Below are positions 33,219 through 45,066 of a stretch of 64,000 nucleotides of DNA, one piece after another (position 1 is the first letter of the stretch; every line of letters begins with the position of its first letter). The notes under the pieces were generated by a model. That model ran no database searches. It was not told where the DNA came from and saw only the letters and a list, made by a program, of their open reading frames with translations. The translations under genes were made by a program, and so were the position numbers. Origin of the DNA: Rhipicephalus microplus. Its lineage: Eukaryota > Arthropoda > Arachnida > Ixodida > Ixodidae. The stretch is from assembly GCF_043290135.1 (NCBI RefSeq), contig NC_134701.1, positions 67,776,002 through 67,840,001 on the forward strand, in the 5' to 3' direction.

Positions 33219-33540
33219 GTGGGTACTAAAGTCCTGTGCCGAATGAGAGCTTTATTTACATTCATTTTCACAAGCTACTGTGGGAGTTTTATGAGGTTAA
33301 AGGCAAGGAGAGAGTACAATGTCTAGCGATGTGTCTACCGGGTGTGGGGAGTTCAGGTGAGGTATATATTTGTGAATTTGATGATCAGAACTTTTATGAA
33401 TACTTTTCTTGCATGCTGTCGCTTTTATTCTAGCGGTACTCAACTGTTCATGTCTGTAGTCACGTAAGTACAGTAGTATCCTGCAATAAAGAAGTTGGCG
33501 ACAAAACCGAAACAAACATTTGACTATTGCAATAAAATAG

Positions 33541-33684
33541 TGTCGGAGCTAACACGGGAAAGATCCAGCCCTGACAGCGTTCAGTTTTCGAACTGATTTT
33601 TTTTTTTATTATCGCGCTGCACCCGCCGCGCGGCCCAAATGCCAACTTCTTCTTCCTTGACGAGCGGCGCATTGAGGCGCTACA
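33541..33684 (-). repeat. 3' LTR (144 bp) of the gypsy element
   Basis: On the plus strand it reads TGTCGGAGCTAACACGGGAA ... GGCGCTACA. It differs from the 5' LTR at about five substitutions plus the length of a T-run and one further base near 33653. No clear AATAAA is present. Confidence 0.9.
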
Positions 33685-36310
33685 GGGCTGCCTCCCGTAG
33701 AGCGAGAGCCGTAGGAATTACCAGAGGAGTCGCCCAGTGGACATGCTTGGATGTTGGCATCCAGACTTTAGATTGAAACCCCGCGGCCGTGAGAGCGGTG
33801 ATATACGCAGGTTTCAGTCGATCAGCAGCCACGACGTCTTCACGGCCATTGATGTCCAGCGTGAACGTCTTAGGTGTACGATGGAGTGCGCAGAATGGGC
33901 CATCACAGGCTGGTGTTAGTGATGGCCGTGTTTGGTCACGCCGAACGAAGACGTGACTGCAGTCATGCAGATCTTGACTGATGAAGACAGACTGGGGGTG
34001 TCAGTCGGCAGGAATCACAGGAGCAAGGTCCTGAAAGGTGGTGCGCAGCTCTCGAATGTACATGGAGGCATCGTGAGTGGAAGCTGGCGATGATGGCTCG
34101 AAGAATTCTCCTGGAAGACGCAGGGAAACGCCATAGACTAGTTCGGCTGATGAGCAGCTGAGATCCACTTTCAATGCTGATCGGATGCCCAGAAGTACGA
34201 AGGGGAGGTGGTCGAGCCAACGTTCCCTTGGCTGGTGAGCAGTGAGGGCAGCTTTCAGTTGTCGATGAAGCCGTTCGACCATGCCATTCGCGGAAGGATG
34301 GTAGGCAGTTGTGTGGATGTGTCGAATGCCCAGGATATTGGCAAGTGCGGTGAAAAGGGCTGATTAAAACTGACGACCGCGATCAGTGGTGACGACAGAA
34401 GGGCATCTAAAGCGCGACACCCAGCCGTTTGTGGAAGCCTTGGCAACTGTTCGTGCTGTAATGTCGGAAATTGGAAACACTTCCGGCCATCGGGTGAAGC
34501 GATCCACACATGTCAGCAGGTAACAGGCTCCTTGCGATGACGGAAGAGGACCGACGATGTCGAGATGGACGTGAGAAAACCATGCGTCTGGAGGCCGAAA
34601 CGGGGATGTTGCCGTGACAGTGTGACGGTGAACTTTAACGCGCTGGCACTCAAGGCAGGTTCGCGCCCAGCGTCGGACATCAGCATTGATGCTTGGCCAA
34701 AGGAAACGAGATGTGGCTAGCTTCTGGGTCGCACGAATACCACGATGGCTCATGTTGTGCAATTGATCAAAAATTGCACGACGAAAAGCTGAAGGCACGA
34801 AGGGCCGAGGGACACCAGTAGACGTTTCGCACGTTATTGAGGAGGTTGAAAATGGAAGCGGACACTCCGTGAACGATAGAGACGTGGATGAAGAGCGAAG
34901 ACGATGCAGCTTAGGATCGTTGCTTTGGGCAGCTGCTAGCTCTTCCATGTCTAGTGGTGGCTGGGTCGACAAGGCATCGATGCGGGATAGTGCATCAGCA
35001 GCAGCATTTTCTGGCCCATGTACGTGTCTGAGATCCACAGTGAACTCGGAAATAAAGCATAGTTGACGGATCTCCCGTGCAGTATAATTGCTGTGATTGT
35101 GATGGAAGGCAAACGACAGGGGCTTGCGGTCTGTAACGACGTAAAAGTCCCGCCCCTCCAATAAATGGCGAAAATGTTTGATGGCGAGGTATACCGCGAG
35201 GAGTTTTCGGGCAAATGTACTGTATTTTGTCTCTGGTGGCTTCAGTTTTTGCGAGAAAAACCCAAGGGGCTGCCAACCGGATACGTGCTGCTCGAGAACG
35301 GCGCCAACTGCCAAGCTTGATGCATCGGTGATGAGACGAATTGGGGCATCAGGGACGGGATGGATGAGCATGGTAGCGTCTGCCAGAGCCTTCTTTGCAG
35401 TGCCGAAGGCAGATGCAGCGTCCTTGGGCCACTTCAGTGGCGCAGCGGGGTCTTTCTTTTTAGCCATTAGGTCTGCCAAGGGCTTTAGGAATATGGCGCA
35501 CTTTGGAAGAAAGCGACGATGGAAGTTTAGTAGGCCCAGAAATTCTCGGAGTCTCTTCAGTGAAGTCGGGGGTGGAAAGTCTTGAATAGCCTTCACTTTG
35601 CTGGCGAGTGGTTGGATACCCTTTGGAGCGACAAGGTGGCCTAGGAACTCTATTGTAGCGACGCCGAACAGGCACTTATTGGGATTAATTACGAGGCCGT
35701 AATCATCCAGGCGGTGGAACAGGGTGCGCAGGTGGGCTTCATGCTTAAGGCCGGATGAGCTTGCTACAAGGAGGTCATCAAGGTAGGCAAATACGAAATC
35801 GAGACCTCGCGTGACCTCGTTGATAGTGCGCTGAAAGGTCTGTGCAGAGTTGCGCAATCCAAAAGGCATCCTCACATATTCAAACAGACCGAATGGGGTG
35901 GTGACGGCCGTCTTCGGAATGTCGGCGGGTTCTACAGGAATCTGATGGTAAGCCTTCACTAAGTCAATCTTAAAGAAGATTGTGCACCCAGCCAAATTTG
36001 ATGTGAAATCCTGTATGTGAGGAAATGGACAGTAGTCTGGTAAAGTGTGGGCATTGAGAGCGCGGTAATCCCCACATGGTCTCCAGTCGCCAGGATCTTT
36101 CTTCGGCACCATGTGGAGTGGCGACGCCCAGTTGCTGGAGGAAGGCCGTACAATGCCGAGTTCAAGCATGTGCTCAAACTCACGGCGGGCGATGGCGAGG
36201 CGTTTTCCAGATAGTCGATGGGGTCGTGTAAAAACGGGAGGTCCAGTGGTCACAATGTGGTGAGTGATGGAATGCTTCACCGGTGACTCTCTGGTGTGCG
36301 GCTTCGTGAT
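33680..36310 (-). pseudogene. gypsy pol: reverse transcriptase, RNase H, integrase
   Basis: Open from about 36310 to 34364 and in the same frame on to 33680. Reverse transcriptase: [14 protein letters not shown] (first Asp), [12 protein letters not shown], and YLDDLL with the catalytic Asp pair. RNase [14 protein letters not shown] and TDRKPL (usual form TDHKPL). Integrase: the His-His-Cys-Cys zinc domain ([12 protein letters not shown] ... CLECQ), [15 protein letters not shown], and MVERLHRQLKAAL with the catalytic Glu beside it. A C-terminal domain follows. Two in-frame stops break it: TAA at 34364-34366 in the integrase core, and TGA at 34001-34003. The final stop (33680-33682) is formed by the first bases of the 3' LTR. 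A frameshift near 36318 separates it from the protease frame. Confidence 0.9.
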
Positions 36311-36846
36311 GCTGGGAAGTCGTCGAGTATTTTTGCATACAGCGAAGCAGGTGTGAGAGCTCGCAGTCCCGTTGTCGAGGAAGTACAGAGTACACCGTTG
36401 ATGGAGAGGTGGGTGTTGAGATCAATGAGGCGATGAGCATGCATGCCCACAGTAAGGTTGAAAAAACTGAGGAAGTCAGCTCCAAGAACAGCTTGTGAGA
36501 CGTCATCGAGGATGAAAATCCAGCGGAACGTACGAAGTAGTCCAAGGTCAAGTGTAAGAGAGCGTTGGCCGTATGTGCGAATGGCGGAATTGTTGATCGC
36601 TTGGAGTGGGCAGGTCTGTTCGTTGCCACGGCGATCTGCACACGAGGCCGGGATGACGCTAACCTGGGCTCCTGTGTCGACTAGGAAGCAAGCGCCAGTG
36701 ATCTTATCAGAAACATAGAAAAGTCTGCATGACTTTCGACCAGTACCACTTGCCGCCGTCAGTGGCCGGTCGTCGCATTTCCCAACCAGGAGCACGGGTG
36801 AGTGCACTTGCGAGCAGAGGCACCGAATCGGCGGTGGTACCAGCAC
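36277..36846 (-). pseudogene. gypsy protease region
   Basis: The frame contains FLVDTGAQVSVIPA, the retropepsin active-site motif (DTG), at about residue 55. VLGADFLSFFNL, the 'LG.DFL' flap-end motif, comes about 60 residues later. The protease cleaves the Gag-Pol polyprotein. It overlaps the end of gag by about 90 bases in another frame, which fits programmed frameshifting between gag and pol, a common Ty3/gypsy arrangement. The frame ends at 36277, about 40 bases after a one-base shift away from the reverse transcriptase frame. That shift looks like a mutation, because protease and reverse transcriptase are normally one frame. Confidence 0.85.
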
Positions 36847-37619
36847 ACGGTTGAGGATGAAACATCCCGCGGCGCGTCAGGTGGCCGAAGTTCCGGAGAA
36901 CGTGGGGGCGTCGAAGAGCGACTTTGTATCTGGAACCTGGATGACGGTCGACGATGCGCAGGTACAAAGTCATTGAGGCGCCTGACAAGGGCGTCCAAAC
37001 GGTTCTCCATGCTCGCGAGCGCCGGGTCTGCAGCGGTGGTCGGTGGCGGTGTGGTAACGGCGTTGAGGCTATGTGCCCGCGAGTAGTCTGCCTCTCGGTC
37101 AGCCATTTCAGCGAGTGTGTCTACTGGGACATCTCCTGCAGCTACGAGGACCGGGACCATGCTCTGCTGTAAGCGCTGAACGAACAACTCGCGTAACAGC
37201 TTCTCTTAAGGGGCGGAGGGGCCGCCAAGGAGCTGGCGCATTGGGCGACGGTCACCGAGCTCTGTAGCCGTGATGAGCTGTTGGAGTCTGCTCTGTTCGG
37301 ACTCAGACTTGCGGGAAATGATAGCTGCCTTCAACGTGTCGTAGGGATGGCTCGGGTGCGGCGACGCTAAAATATCAGCTAAGTCGTCGGCTAGGTCCGG
37401 AGGTAAGCAGGATACCAGATGCCAGTGCCTGGTCTGTTGGCTGGTGATTTGCCGCAGACGGAAGTGCGCCTCGACCTGCAGAAACCATGTGCTGGGGCTG
37501 TTGGGCCAAAATGGTGGCGGGTTGACATGTTGAATCGCAGCGACTGCAGCACCACTAGGTCTGGCGTCTTCTTGGGCGTCAGGACCGGTAGGATTGGTGG
37601 CAGAGCCGGCGGTATCCAT
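36759..37619 (-). pseudogene. gypsy gag, one in-frame stop
   Basis: The chosen start is the ATG at 37619-37617 (MDTAGSATNPTGPD), downstream of the LTR; an earlier ATG at 37679 lies inside the LTR. Capsid-like wording follows: PPPFWPNSPSTWFLQVEAHF, LVSCLPPDLADDLADIL, YDTLKAAIISRKSESEQSRL. After GGPSAP comes TAA (37206-37208), and the same frame continues RELFVQRLQQSMVPVLVA to a zinc-knuckle-like motif CWYHRRFGASARKCTHPC and a stop at 36759. Gag packages element RNA into virus-like particles. The single TAA splits the capsid domain and would abolish normal gag. Read-through is possible but not supported by anything seen. Confidence 0.85.
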
Positions 37620-37664
37620 GCGGGATGATCGGGGCTGTGTGTTCTTTATCGGGTCACTATTAAC

Positions 37665-37806
37665 TGTCGGAGCTAACACGGGAAAGATCCTGCCCTGACA
37701 GCATTCAGTTTTCGAACTGATTTTTTTTTTTTATCGCGCTGCACCCGCCGCGCGGCCCAAATGCCAACTTCTTCTCCCTTGACGAGCGGCGCATTGAGGC
37801 GCTACA
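37665..37806 (-). repeat. 5' LTR (142 bp) of the gypsy element
   Basis: Same ends as the 3' LTR (TGTCGGAGCTAACACG ... GCGCTACA on the plus strand). It is unusually short for an arthropod gypsy LTR. The sequence just inside (GTTAATAGTGACCCGATAAA on the minus strand) should hold the primer-binding site. Confidence 0.9.
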
Positions 37807-37810
37807 ACAG

Positions 37811-38904
37811 TATTGGCAGTAATCTCATATATGGGATTGCAGTTTAGGTATAGTTGTCGATAAATAGAAGATGCATCAAATAAATACAATGGATGTTTGC
37901 TGGAGACAGTTGATATTTCATTGTTGTGCGAGTTAATTATTGCAGTACATTCAAAGCTTAATCACAGCCGGACTAGAGGAGCAGCACACACACACTCTTA
38001 CGGCCTGCACATCCAAAGAGGAAACAATAGGGCCGATTCTTCACAGCTCGTTGCAGTGATCGCCTAGGGGGGGCGCTTTGAGCCAACCCACTACCCTTAC
38101 CCGCATCTTTTTTTTTTTATTTCAGTCGATGCCTCACTTCTCACCAGCCATACGTGTTTGGCTTTCAATCGAGGAGGAAACTCACGCGGGGATGAGAGTG
38201 TCGTTACTTTCCCGTGGGCAGAGGAGGGTTACGTTTGCGAGGGTTAGAGTTACTGTCTATGCTCTCTAAAGGTAGCATATACAGGTACTGCTAACCCTTA
38301 TATGCTAGGTAGCATGTAATGTAGGAGGATATACAGTAACTCTACTAAGTGTTTGGCCGGAGTGCCATGAACTAGGGGCGGTGAAAGGTTGGAACTAGGG
38401 GCGGTGAAAGGTGAAAGGCGCAGGCCATAAGAGTGTGCGCGCGTGCCGCTGCTCTGGTTCGGCCGTCGCTTGATTTAATGAACACTGACATAACGAATTA
38501 TTGGTTATAATGAAGTAAATGAAAAAGATTGTTATAATATATAGTGGTTTGAGTATATGTACCTGTGTAATGAGTATTTGGATATAACCAATCTATTTTT
38601 GTGCAAGATGCAACCTTGTTATGAGATTTGGACATATTTGTGCTAGAAAGGGTATCTCACCACAGCTATAAAGTTTCTGTTGGGCCTATTTGGTATATGG
38701 CATATAAGCAAGAAACTTCAGCACCACCAAAGACGGAACACAAACAATGTAAAAGACTAAAAGTCTCTACATTGCCGCAGAAAAACGTACATTTATATAC
38801 AATTCATAAAAATGAGGCCAGCAATGTGGCCATCTCTCCTGTACAGCAGTGCTTTGCTGCATGGCTTAGCGGTGTACTGCTACACAACGGTGTGCAATAC
38901 GGCC
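37811..38904. other. non-coding; small duplication and Tigger-like debris
   Basis: A 26-base phrase 'gaactaggggcggtgaaaggt' is repeated at about 38369-38413. At 38470-38560 the phrases 'gatttaatgaacactgacataacgaatta' and 'ggttataatgaagtaaa' resemble Tigger subterminal repeats, but no ends could be set. The rest has no recognised feature. Confidence 0.4.
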
Positions 38905-39895
38905 ATGCCTTGCCGGCTTCACGGCAATGCATGGCCTCCCGTGCAGTCTGCATTCCAGTCGGCATCGACTTGTGCAGAGCTAATAAAAGCCAACACAGGC
39001 CATAGACAGATCCCCTCCGTAGCGTGTTTATTCACTTTTTGCGTGCTTTGTTTGATTTGGTCAACAGCGTGGCAAAGCGATTTGACGGCATCTTTCTCCG
39101 AGTCAGGTGTAGCCAGTTTGCATTGTTGGTCGTCAGCCTTGTCTGGTGAAGCATGATGAGTGGGTCTCGGAACACCGCGGAAAAAAAACTAAGAATATAG
39201 ATGCTGCAGAAGAAATCGACAACCGAGCTGCTATGAGGAGGCACGACGTCGACGAGTTCTGCATTCACGACTGGCAGAAAAAAGGGCTCTCTCGAAAGTG
39301 CACGCAAGGAGAAGTGAGCATTTCCCTGCCCGAAAACTACGCAACAGTCTTTTGAGACGCAGCTTGTCATATTTATTCGCGGCCACGCAGTGTCAACGAG
39401 ATGGTGCAAATGGAAGCGCTGAGGTTGGGCCGTGAGGTGAACATCTCACACGAGTTTCGTGCGAGCTGTGGATGGTTCCAGCAATTCATGGCCAGGCACG
39501 GATTTTTAATGCGGCTATGAATGACTATGTGCCAGTGGCTTCCCAGTGCCTGTGAGGATGAGTTGTCTAGCTATCAAAGTTACGTCATCGGGCTGCGGAA
39601 AGAGCACAGCTACTTGCTCTTCCAGGTGGGAAATGCTGATCAATGATCAAACGCCGTGTACTTCGATATGCCCGTGGACACCACTCTGCGGAAGAAGGGC
39701 ACGAAATCTGTAAGCACCACAATGGGCGGAAACGCCAAACTACACTGCACAGTAATGTTGTGCGCTTTGGCGGACGAAACGAAACTGCGCCCATGCGCAA
39801 TTTTCAAGCACAAAACGCTTGAAGATTACATATGGGTGAAGTTTCAGGACCCCTTTAAGGGCAGACTCATAGAATATATTTGAATAGTGGTGCCA
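38905..39895 (+). mobile_element. fragment of a POGK-like pogo element (same family as 18803-20558)
   Basis: From about 38905 the sequence matches the 5' half of the element at 18803-20558 in reverse orientation: 'ggcttcacggcaatgcatgg', 'agctaataaaagcca' and 'cctccgtagcgtgtttattcac' all recur at 20345-20455 on the other strand. Neither inverted end is present; it stops after the first third of the DDE domain. It is therefore a truncated copy. Confidence 0.75.
39156..39883 (+). pseudogene. POGK-like transposase, 5' half, broken
   Basis: ATG 39156 (MSGSRNT) aligns with the start of the transposase at 20222. The helix-turn-helix region reads AAEEIDNRAAMRRHDVDEFC then IHDWQKK. The CENP-B-like part is kept in pieces (39420-39520: 'ALRLGREVNISHEFRASCGW'-like and 'QQFMARHGFLM'). 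The DDE start is open from 39656: VYFDMPVDTTLRKKGTKSVS, then LHCTVMLCALADETKLRP and FKHKTLEDYIWVKF, ending at 39883. Several frameshifts and an in-frame stop near 39520 are present. Nothing beyond the first catalytic region remains. Confidence 0.75.
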
Positions 39896-41001
39896 TGTTC
39901 CTCGGGTGCTGTGCCATGAAACAGAGAGCGGAAATACTCCAATTCCAGGATAATTCTAAATCTGAATGAAAGCGCAACCTAGAAACCTAGCAGGGCAGTA
40001 TTGTCTTCGTATGATATATAAGTTAGCAAAAACCAGACGTTGTGCTAGGTGAGCCAGTCCCGCCAGTGCGGGTTACGAAAACTGCAAAAGCTGCAAAGAA
40101 CAGGCTCTCAGCTGATGGGTGATCATGCAGACTACAGCGCACCATGGCTGTGACTAACCATGCCACGTGCAGAAGCTCTTCGGAGCTATCAGGACAATCA
40201 CTGCAGTGATTCGGGCGCATTTGGACGTCAACGAGCATCGTTGCTCCTCTTCGAAAAAGCGGAAGATACTTTTGCATGTGCTTGCCTAGTTGCGCATAGC
40301 ACCGCCAGATGGCACCACTCGTCCAGGCTGTCGGAAGTTTTTTGTGGCTGTGGCAATGGGTGCTTACGCTGAGAAGTTTGCCATCACACTGAGACCTAAT
40401 ATCATCATTGACATGACATCAATCAGATCGATTATTATTATCAGCCAAATATGTATCTTCCTCACAATGCGCAACTTACCATGTACGGATAGATGCGGTC
40501 ACAGTCGACCCGGTGTTTGTTACGGGAGGTGTTTAAAAGTCTGTGCATGTTCACTCTTAACTGGCCCAGTATTTCTCTACTTGCCATGTCGTAAGCCAGC
40601 AGTGCTACCTAAAGCACTCTACCATCGAGACAAAGGGGCTGAGAGTGTCCAGTGACTGTTATATGGGGAATATACGGCTAATGGTTTGCAACCCGCAACG
40701 CAATACCACTTGCCACTAAGTGCACGCACACCCAAGCAAGCTCTGGTCAAACAGTGCACCGCAAACAATGCAGTTGCACCTCAACTCCGTCACTTCAGTT
40801 GCCTTGCAGAAATAGACCTCCCACTTGCATGGTTGCCAACAATTCTGGCAACCTAAGTGTGCCCTTAGAAGCAATCCATAAAATCTATTTGAAAACGCTC
40901 TACGAATCTCTCAGGCATGTAGTTCATCATAAATGGCAGAAACATGAAAATGAACCTGCCTAGTGAATTTCATTGAGATGCACTATTTTGAATAGGCACT
41001 A
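39896..41001. other. non-coding, nothing recognised
   Basis: Only short ORFs without family features; no repeat ends noticed. Confidence 0.35.
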
Positions 41002-41090
41002 CAGTTAAACCTGGATAAAATGAAATGGACCAATTCCTGGAAAAGTTTGTTATAAAGAGGATTTCATTACATGCAGGTACGGTGAACTTT
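41002..41090 (+). repeat. one end of a Tigger-type element
   Basis: TA followed by CAGTTAAACCTGGATAAAAT, close to the right end of the element at 28053-31199 (CAGTTAAACTTCGATATAAT). Then comes 'gttataaagaggatttcatta', which also resembles that element's subterminal part. No partner end was found downstream. Confidence 0.5.
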
Positions 41091-42874
41091 GATTTTAAGG
41101 GCGCATTCGCGATCGCTAGCACGCGTGCTATCTTGGCAAGTATCGGTGTGCGTTCATTGTGAAGAGAATGTGTGAAAAGAGCACTTCTCCCTGGAGCGGT
41201 CGTATTTTTTTACACCAGCGTTTTGTTGGAGTTCTGGTGATATTGGATCAAAAAGAGTTGCCTGCCAATCTTTTTTCGCATAACACTCAATTTGTTGCTA
41301 TCGTATTCACTCCATTGCATTCGACGCACAGCCGTGTTGTTGCCAGAGCTAATATGCTAATCACGAAGGCCATGAGCCTGCGAACCGGCGGGGCACAAGA
41401 CTGAAGGCCGCGAAGAGTCTGCCTTCAAAGATCCACCATTGTCACGGTGGTCTCAGGAGGGTTTCCATCAGTGCCTATGTGACATCAACCTTGGTAGTGA
41501 CGAAAGGGTTGTCCCTATTCAAAAAAGAAAAAGAAAAAAGCCAAAGCTGGACTTCGTCGGGGCCGCACCATGCTCGCGCAGTGAAACCATGCATGCGCGC
41601 ACGGCGTCGAACACGAAGTGAGAATGACTGATACTGTTGACAACTATTCAATGAAGCGCCCTCGGTATGCAGTGCGGCCTCACATGTGATGCTAACTAAA
41701 ATCGTGGCACTGCCAATGCAAAAGTACCGTGAAATGCTGAGCAACTGTTCCCACTTTTTTTTTTGGGGGGGGGGGGGGGGGATCTGAAATGAATGCCATT
41801 TACCAGTCCAGGACCGAGAAAGCACTGTCTTCCAAATCCGGTTGTGAAGGGCATGTCTGCGAACGCACCCTAGGAGGCGAGAATGGCGGCAACGCCGGCT
41901 CATGGGGCGCAGGCTCACCTGCACGGCTGACGTCTTACAGTAAATTGATTGGGTCCCTGCACTTAAATATAATGCATTTAAAACTTCTGTGATAGGACGC
42001 CTTGTTGTGCTTTTGCACTTTTGCGGTACCAGTTTATGAAACGAATTTAGTACTTACTCGCCCGTAACAAGTATTCCTTATTCATGGGTTTTAAATAGAG
42101 TTCAGCTGAACCTCTTGGTTCTAGCTTTCTTAATGCATAACTGACTGCTCCTTTGTCTACAATTAAAGAAGGGAGGGGAGGGAGGGAGACAAGTACAACT
42201 TGCTATCGTGAGATAGTATGGATGTCCTTTTAGCAATTCATTTTTTCACGGATCTAGTTTTGCTGGCTTCTGGATGCACCTCTGATACTTCTGTATTCAA
42301 GGGCTGTTCAAGAAATTCGATCTACACAGAGTTTCTCAATTGTAGTTGTCAAGCTAGCTCCCAAAATTCGTATATTTTGCAGTTTTTGTCCCATGAAAGA
42401 TTTTTCTGTTTGACATGCAGCTTAGACAACCCTTTTTACTACTCGTGATCACAGGGCTCGGGCACACAAAAATGGGAGGCAGCTGTCTTCGGCTTGCAAA
42501 ATAGCTCTTCAGCATTCATTTAGACAGTGGCTTGCTGATTTCTCTCTATTTGATAAAATGCACACAATCGCAAGGGGAGTCGCTGTCAGCTTATGTGAAC
42601 TCCAAAAAAAGTTTGCTGTGTCATGATAATACTGATGATAGCATTGCATGGGAAATGCTCTGACTGTGGCTTTGTGGTTTACTAAAGCCACGTGCTCAAA
42701 ATAACCACGATTGCCCAGCTCTCATGATGGAAGAAATCATAAAAATCTCATCTTTTCACCATAGATGAGGGTTCACTTATACCTTTAAAATTTGTTTTTC
42801 TCAAGATTCTTCTTTGGGCATATTAAGTGGTTTGGACATCATGTTTTCGGTACTTCTGATAGCCCAATCCAAAA
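41091..42874. other. non-coding, low-complexity tracts
   Basis: Includes a poly-G run at about 41765-41780 and a GGGA-rich run at 42169-42188. No gene or element boundary is supported. Confidence 0.4.
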
Positions 42875-43165
42875 TGTTGCGACTGGGGGAAATCTTCTAG
42901 AATTGGAGCCATCCAAGTCTCGGTATGAAGACGAGAAGAGGAGCGAAGACTGATATCGGGAATGTTTATTTACAGTAAATTACATGTTGAGGGTAGCGTA
43001 TACTGCATGAATTATGGTAGCCTCCTTGAGTGCCTCTGCGTTGCATCTTATAGCCTGGGTCTTCGCAACATTCCCTGCAGGAGAAAATAGTGGAGTCCAG
43101 GGCAGTCCAATATAGTTTTCCTCTGAGCCCCCAAGATAGGAAGGCCATATACTCCACCTTGTCAA
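42875..43165 (-). mobile_element. possible LTR fragment
   Basis: On the minus strand there is an AATAAA-containing phrase (GTAAATAAACATTCCCG, 42957-42973), and about 80 bases further the sequence ends AGTCGCAACA at 42875. This resembles the 3' half of a retroelement LTR (polyadenylation signal, then a CA end). The other boundary is unknown, no second LTR is present and no gag or pol lies nearby. Low confidence. Confidence 0.3.
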
Positions 43166-44421
43166 CTCAGGAAAGAGGGAAGAGGCACGCCCAGATCATC
43201 CCACGGCGAGGGAGAAATGCAACACCAGACACAAAGTGGTTCTACGGCAGGCAAAGCACAGTGAAACGTTGTTCCACGGGCAGTATTGACTCGTCAATGT
43301 GGCAGTGGTGCCGGGCAGGCTGCTGCGTTTGTGAAATGAAGAGGCACCACGGAACGTGGGAAATGTGTCCAAAGATGAATCCCAGATGCTCGGCTCATTG
43401 TTCGGTGCACTGTGACAAACGAAGCAGCACTAAGACTACTTTTCCTAAGCAGGTCAAACTGCAAATGGCTGTTACTAAGCAGTCAGATGGTCGTGCGAGT
43501 TCAAAGAGGTTTTAACCCAGGGAGCTGCCGACCCTGACGAATTCGCAGTGTTGTCGCCGCTTCTGGACACCACTGGGAGCGCTGCATGTCGGAAAAGAAG
43601 GGAGTAGATTCAGCCTAAACCATCCCACGCACTAAGCGTGGCAAGTCATGAGGGCTAATCACAAGAAGATGCACATATTCAACATGCGAAGGGTGCAAGT
43701 GTCTCCTTTAAAACTTGATATCGCTTGTATAACTCAAAGTGAGCAATCAGTATGGGGTTCTAATAATTCTCAAGTTACAATTTTTCTTCACCATCAAAAC
43801 ATTTTACACACTCAGTTTCTAGATAGTTATTGGCATTCTACAGTTAACGAGGAGCAATATGTGCCATTATCGGCTCAGAACCATAAATGTTCTGTGGCAT
43901 AAAAAGTTTGGTCACAATGAACTATACTTTACGCGTTCTTATAGCACAAAATGAAAACTGCTATTTACTATAAAACTTATTATTCGAAGTCAGCATAAAA
44001 GCCCGTTTATAGAGCCAAAGTTTGATTGCCCAAGCACAGATTAATGCAACTTTTTACTAAATCTCATCCTCCCTTAAAGGTGAGAATATTTGCTCGCATC
44101 TCCTCTGCTGAAACATTTGATTGTTTTTTTTTAAATAACTTAAATATACCTTCCTTCAAGCAGTGAACGTTCAGACTGTGGGCTTGTTGTAGTGTTTTGT
44201 ACCTGTGATCTGGGCAAGGTTGACTGCTGCTGTTAGTATTAGTTCAACTATGAGGCTGTTTTACGTGGCTACCCCCTATGTTGTATGATTGGGGTTGCAC
44301 TGAAGTTTGTGTGTGTTAATGGGGGGAAGGGGAGTGTAATACCTTCAACATGAACAAATTGATTAACTACCAATCAAGACATCAGTAGTAAATTTCTTGT
44401 GCATTTATTTTTTGCGATCAG
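43166..44421. other. non-coding, nothing recognised
   Basis: A 141-codon ORF at 43090-43515 is Cys- and Lys-rich but has no repeated motif spacing and no splice context, so it is not called. Confidence 0.35.
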
Positions 44422-44464
44422 GTACTCTTGCATCTGCCGATGGAGGCCTTGCACAGGAAGCAAG
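44422..44464 (+). CDS. possible further exon of the host gene (exon D)
   Basis: A 43-base segment between 'tttttgcgatcag' and a consensus donor 'gtaagg'. Joined in phase after exon C (donor at 33219) it reads VLLHLPMEALHRKQ. If exon C used the donor at 33223 it would read TLASADGGLAQEA. Both are open. Small size, distance (11 kb) and the ambiguous phase make this tentative. Confidence 0.35.
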
Positions 44465-45066
44465 GTAAGGGCTGCCTAGACTCTGTAGGGGTGAAAACTT
44501 GGTGCGGTTAGTTTTTATTGTTTAAAATACAAGGCTCTAACAGAGTTCTGCAGAAGCCCACATTGGGAAGTGCATTCACAGTGCACCTGCCAGTGTGCAG
44601 CTTCGCTCAATGTCAATTTGTAAAGACCCGAATGTCAGCATTTCAGATTTTTTTTATTAAAATAACTTTTGTCAACAAAATAGTCCTCCCTCATAATGTC
44701 TTTGCTGAAGATACTTATCTATTCTATGCCAATTTAATGCCATCCCCAGGGTTTAAGCACGATATGCAGGAAAACGTGTAGAAATTGTGAAATAATGCAT
44801 TCCAGTCAAGATGATTTCGTGAGCACAGGCACTGTGGCACGTTATCAACTGTATACCGTCTTTTGATGAGAATTTGAAGCTTCAGTGCATGTTATGTTGC
44901 AATGAAGTGGCACATTGATCGAACGCTGCAACATCTGCAACATCTACCATTTTTAGTGTTGAGTAACTGCTTAACGGGGGACACGGGTCTTAGAAGGCCA
45001 AAAATCGCAAAAAAATAGACTTTTTGAAGCTCACATTTTCGAAATCTGCGCCTATTTTCGCACTTA

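Larger units (their letters stand above)
33541..37806 (-). mobile_element. nearly complete Ty3/gypsy retrotransposon
   Basis: 4266 bp with short LTRs at both ends (144 and 142 bp). Order on the minus strand: 5' LTR (37665-37806), gag (37619-36759), protease, reverse transcriptase, RNase H, integrase, 3' LTR (33684-33541). The LTRs begin TG and end CA. Flanks are ATAG on the left (33537-33540) and ACAG on the right (37807-37810): a likely 4-base target duplication with one change. A purine-rich tract (GGGAGGCAGCCC) lies just before the 3' LTR. I could not assign the primer-binding tRNA. There is no envelope gene. A handful of stops and shifts show a fairly young, now inactive copy. Confidence 0.9.

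Noticed and set aside
33541..37806. Endogenous retrovirus with an envelope gene
   Set aside because: No ORF lies between the integrase end and the 3' LTR; pol runs directly into the LTR, so this is an ordinary gypsy retrotransposon.
43090..43515. 141-codon Cys/Lys-rich ORF
   Set aside because: Cys spacing does not fit a known zinc-binding pattern, there is no splice or promoter context, and it overlaps a possible LTR fragment.
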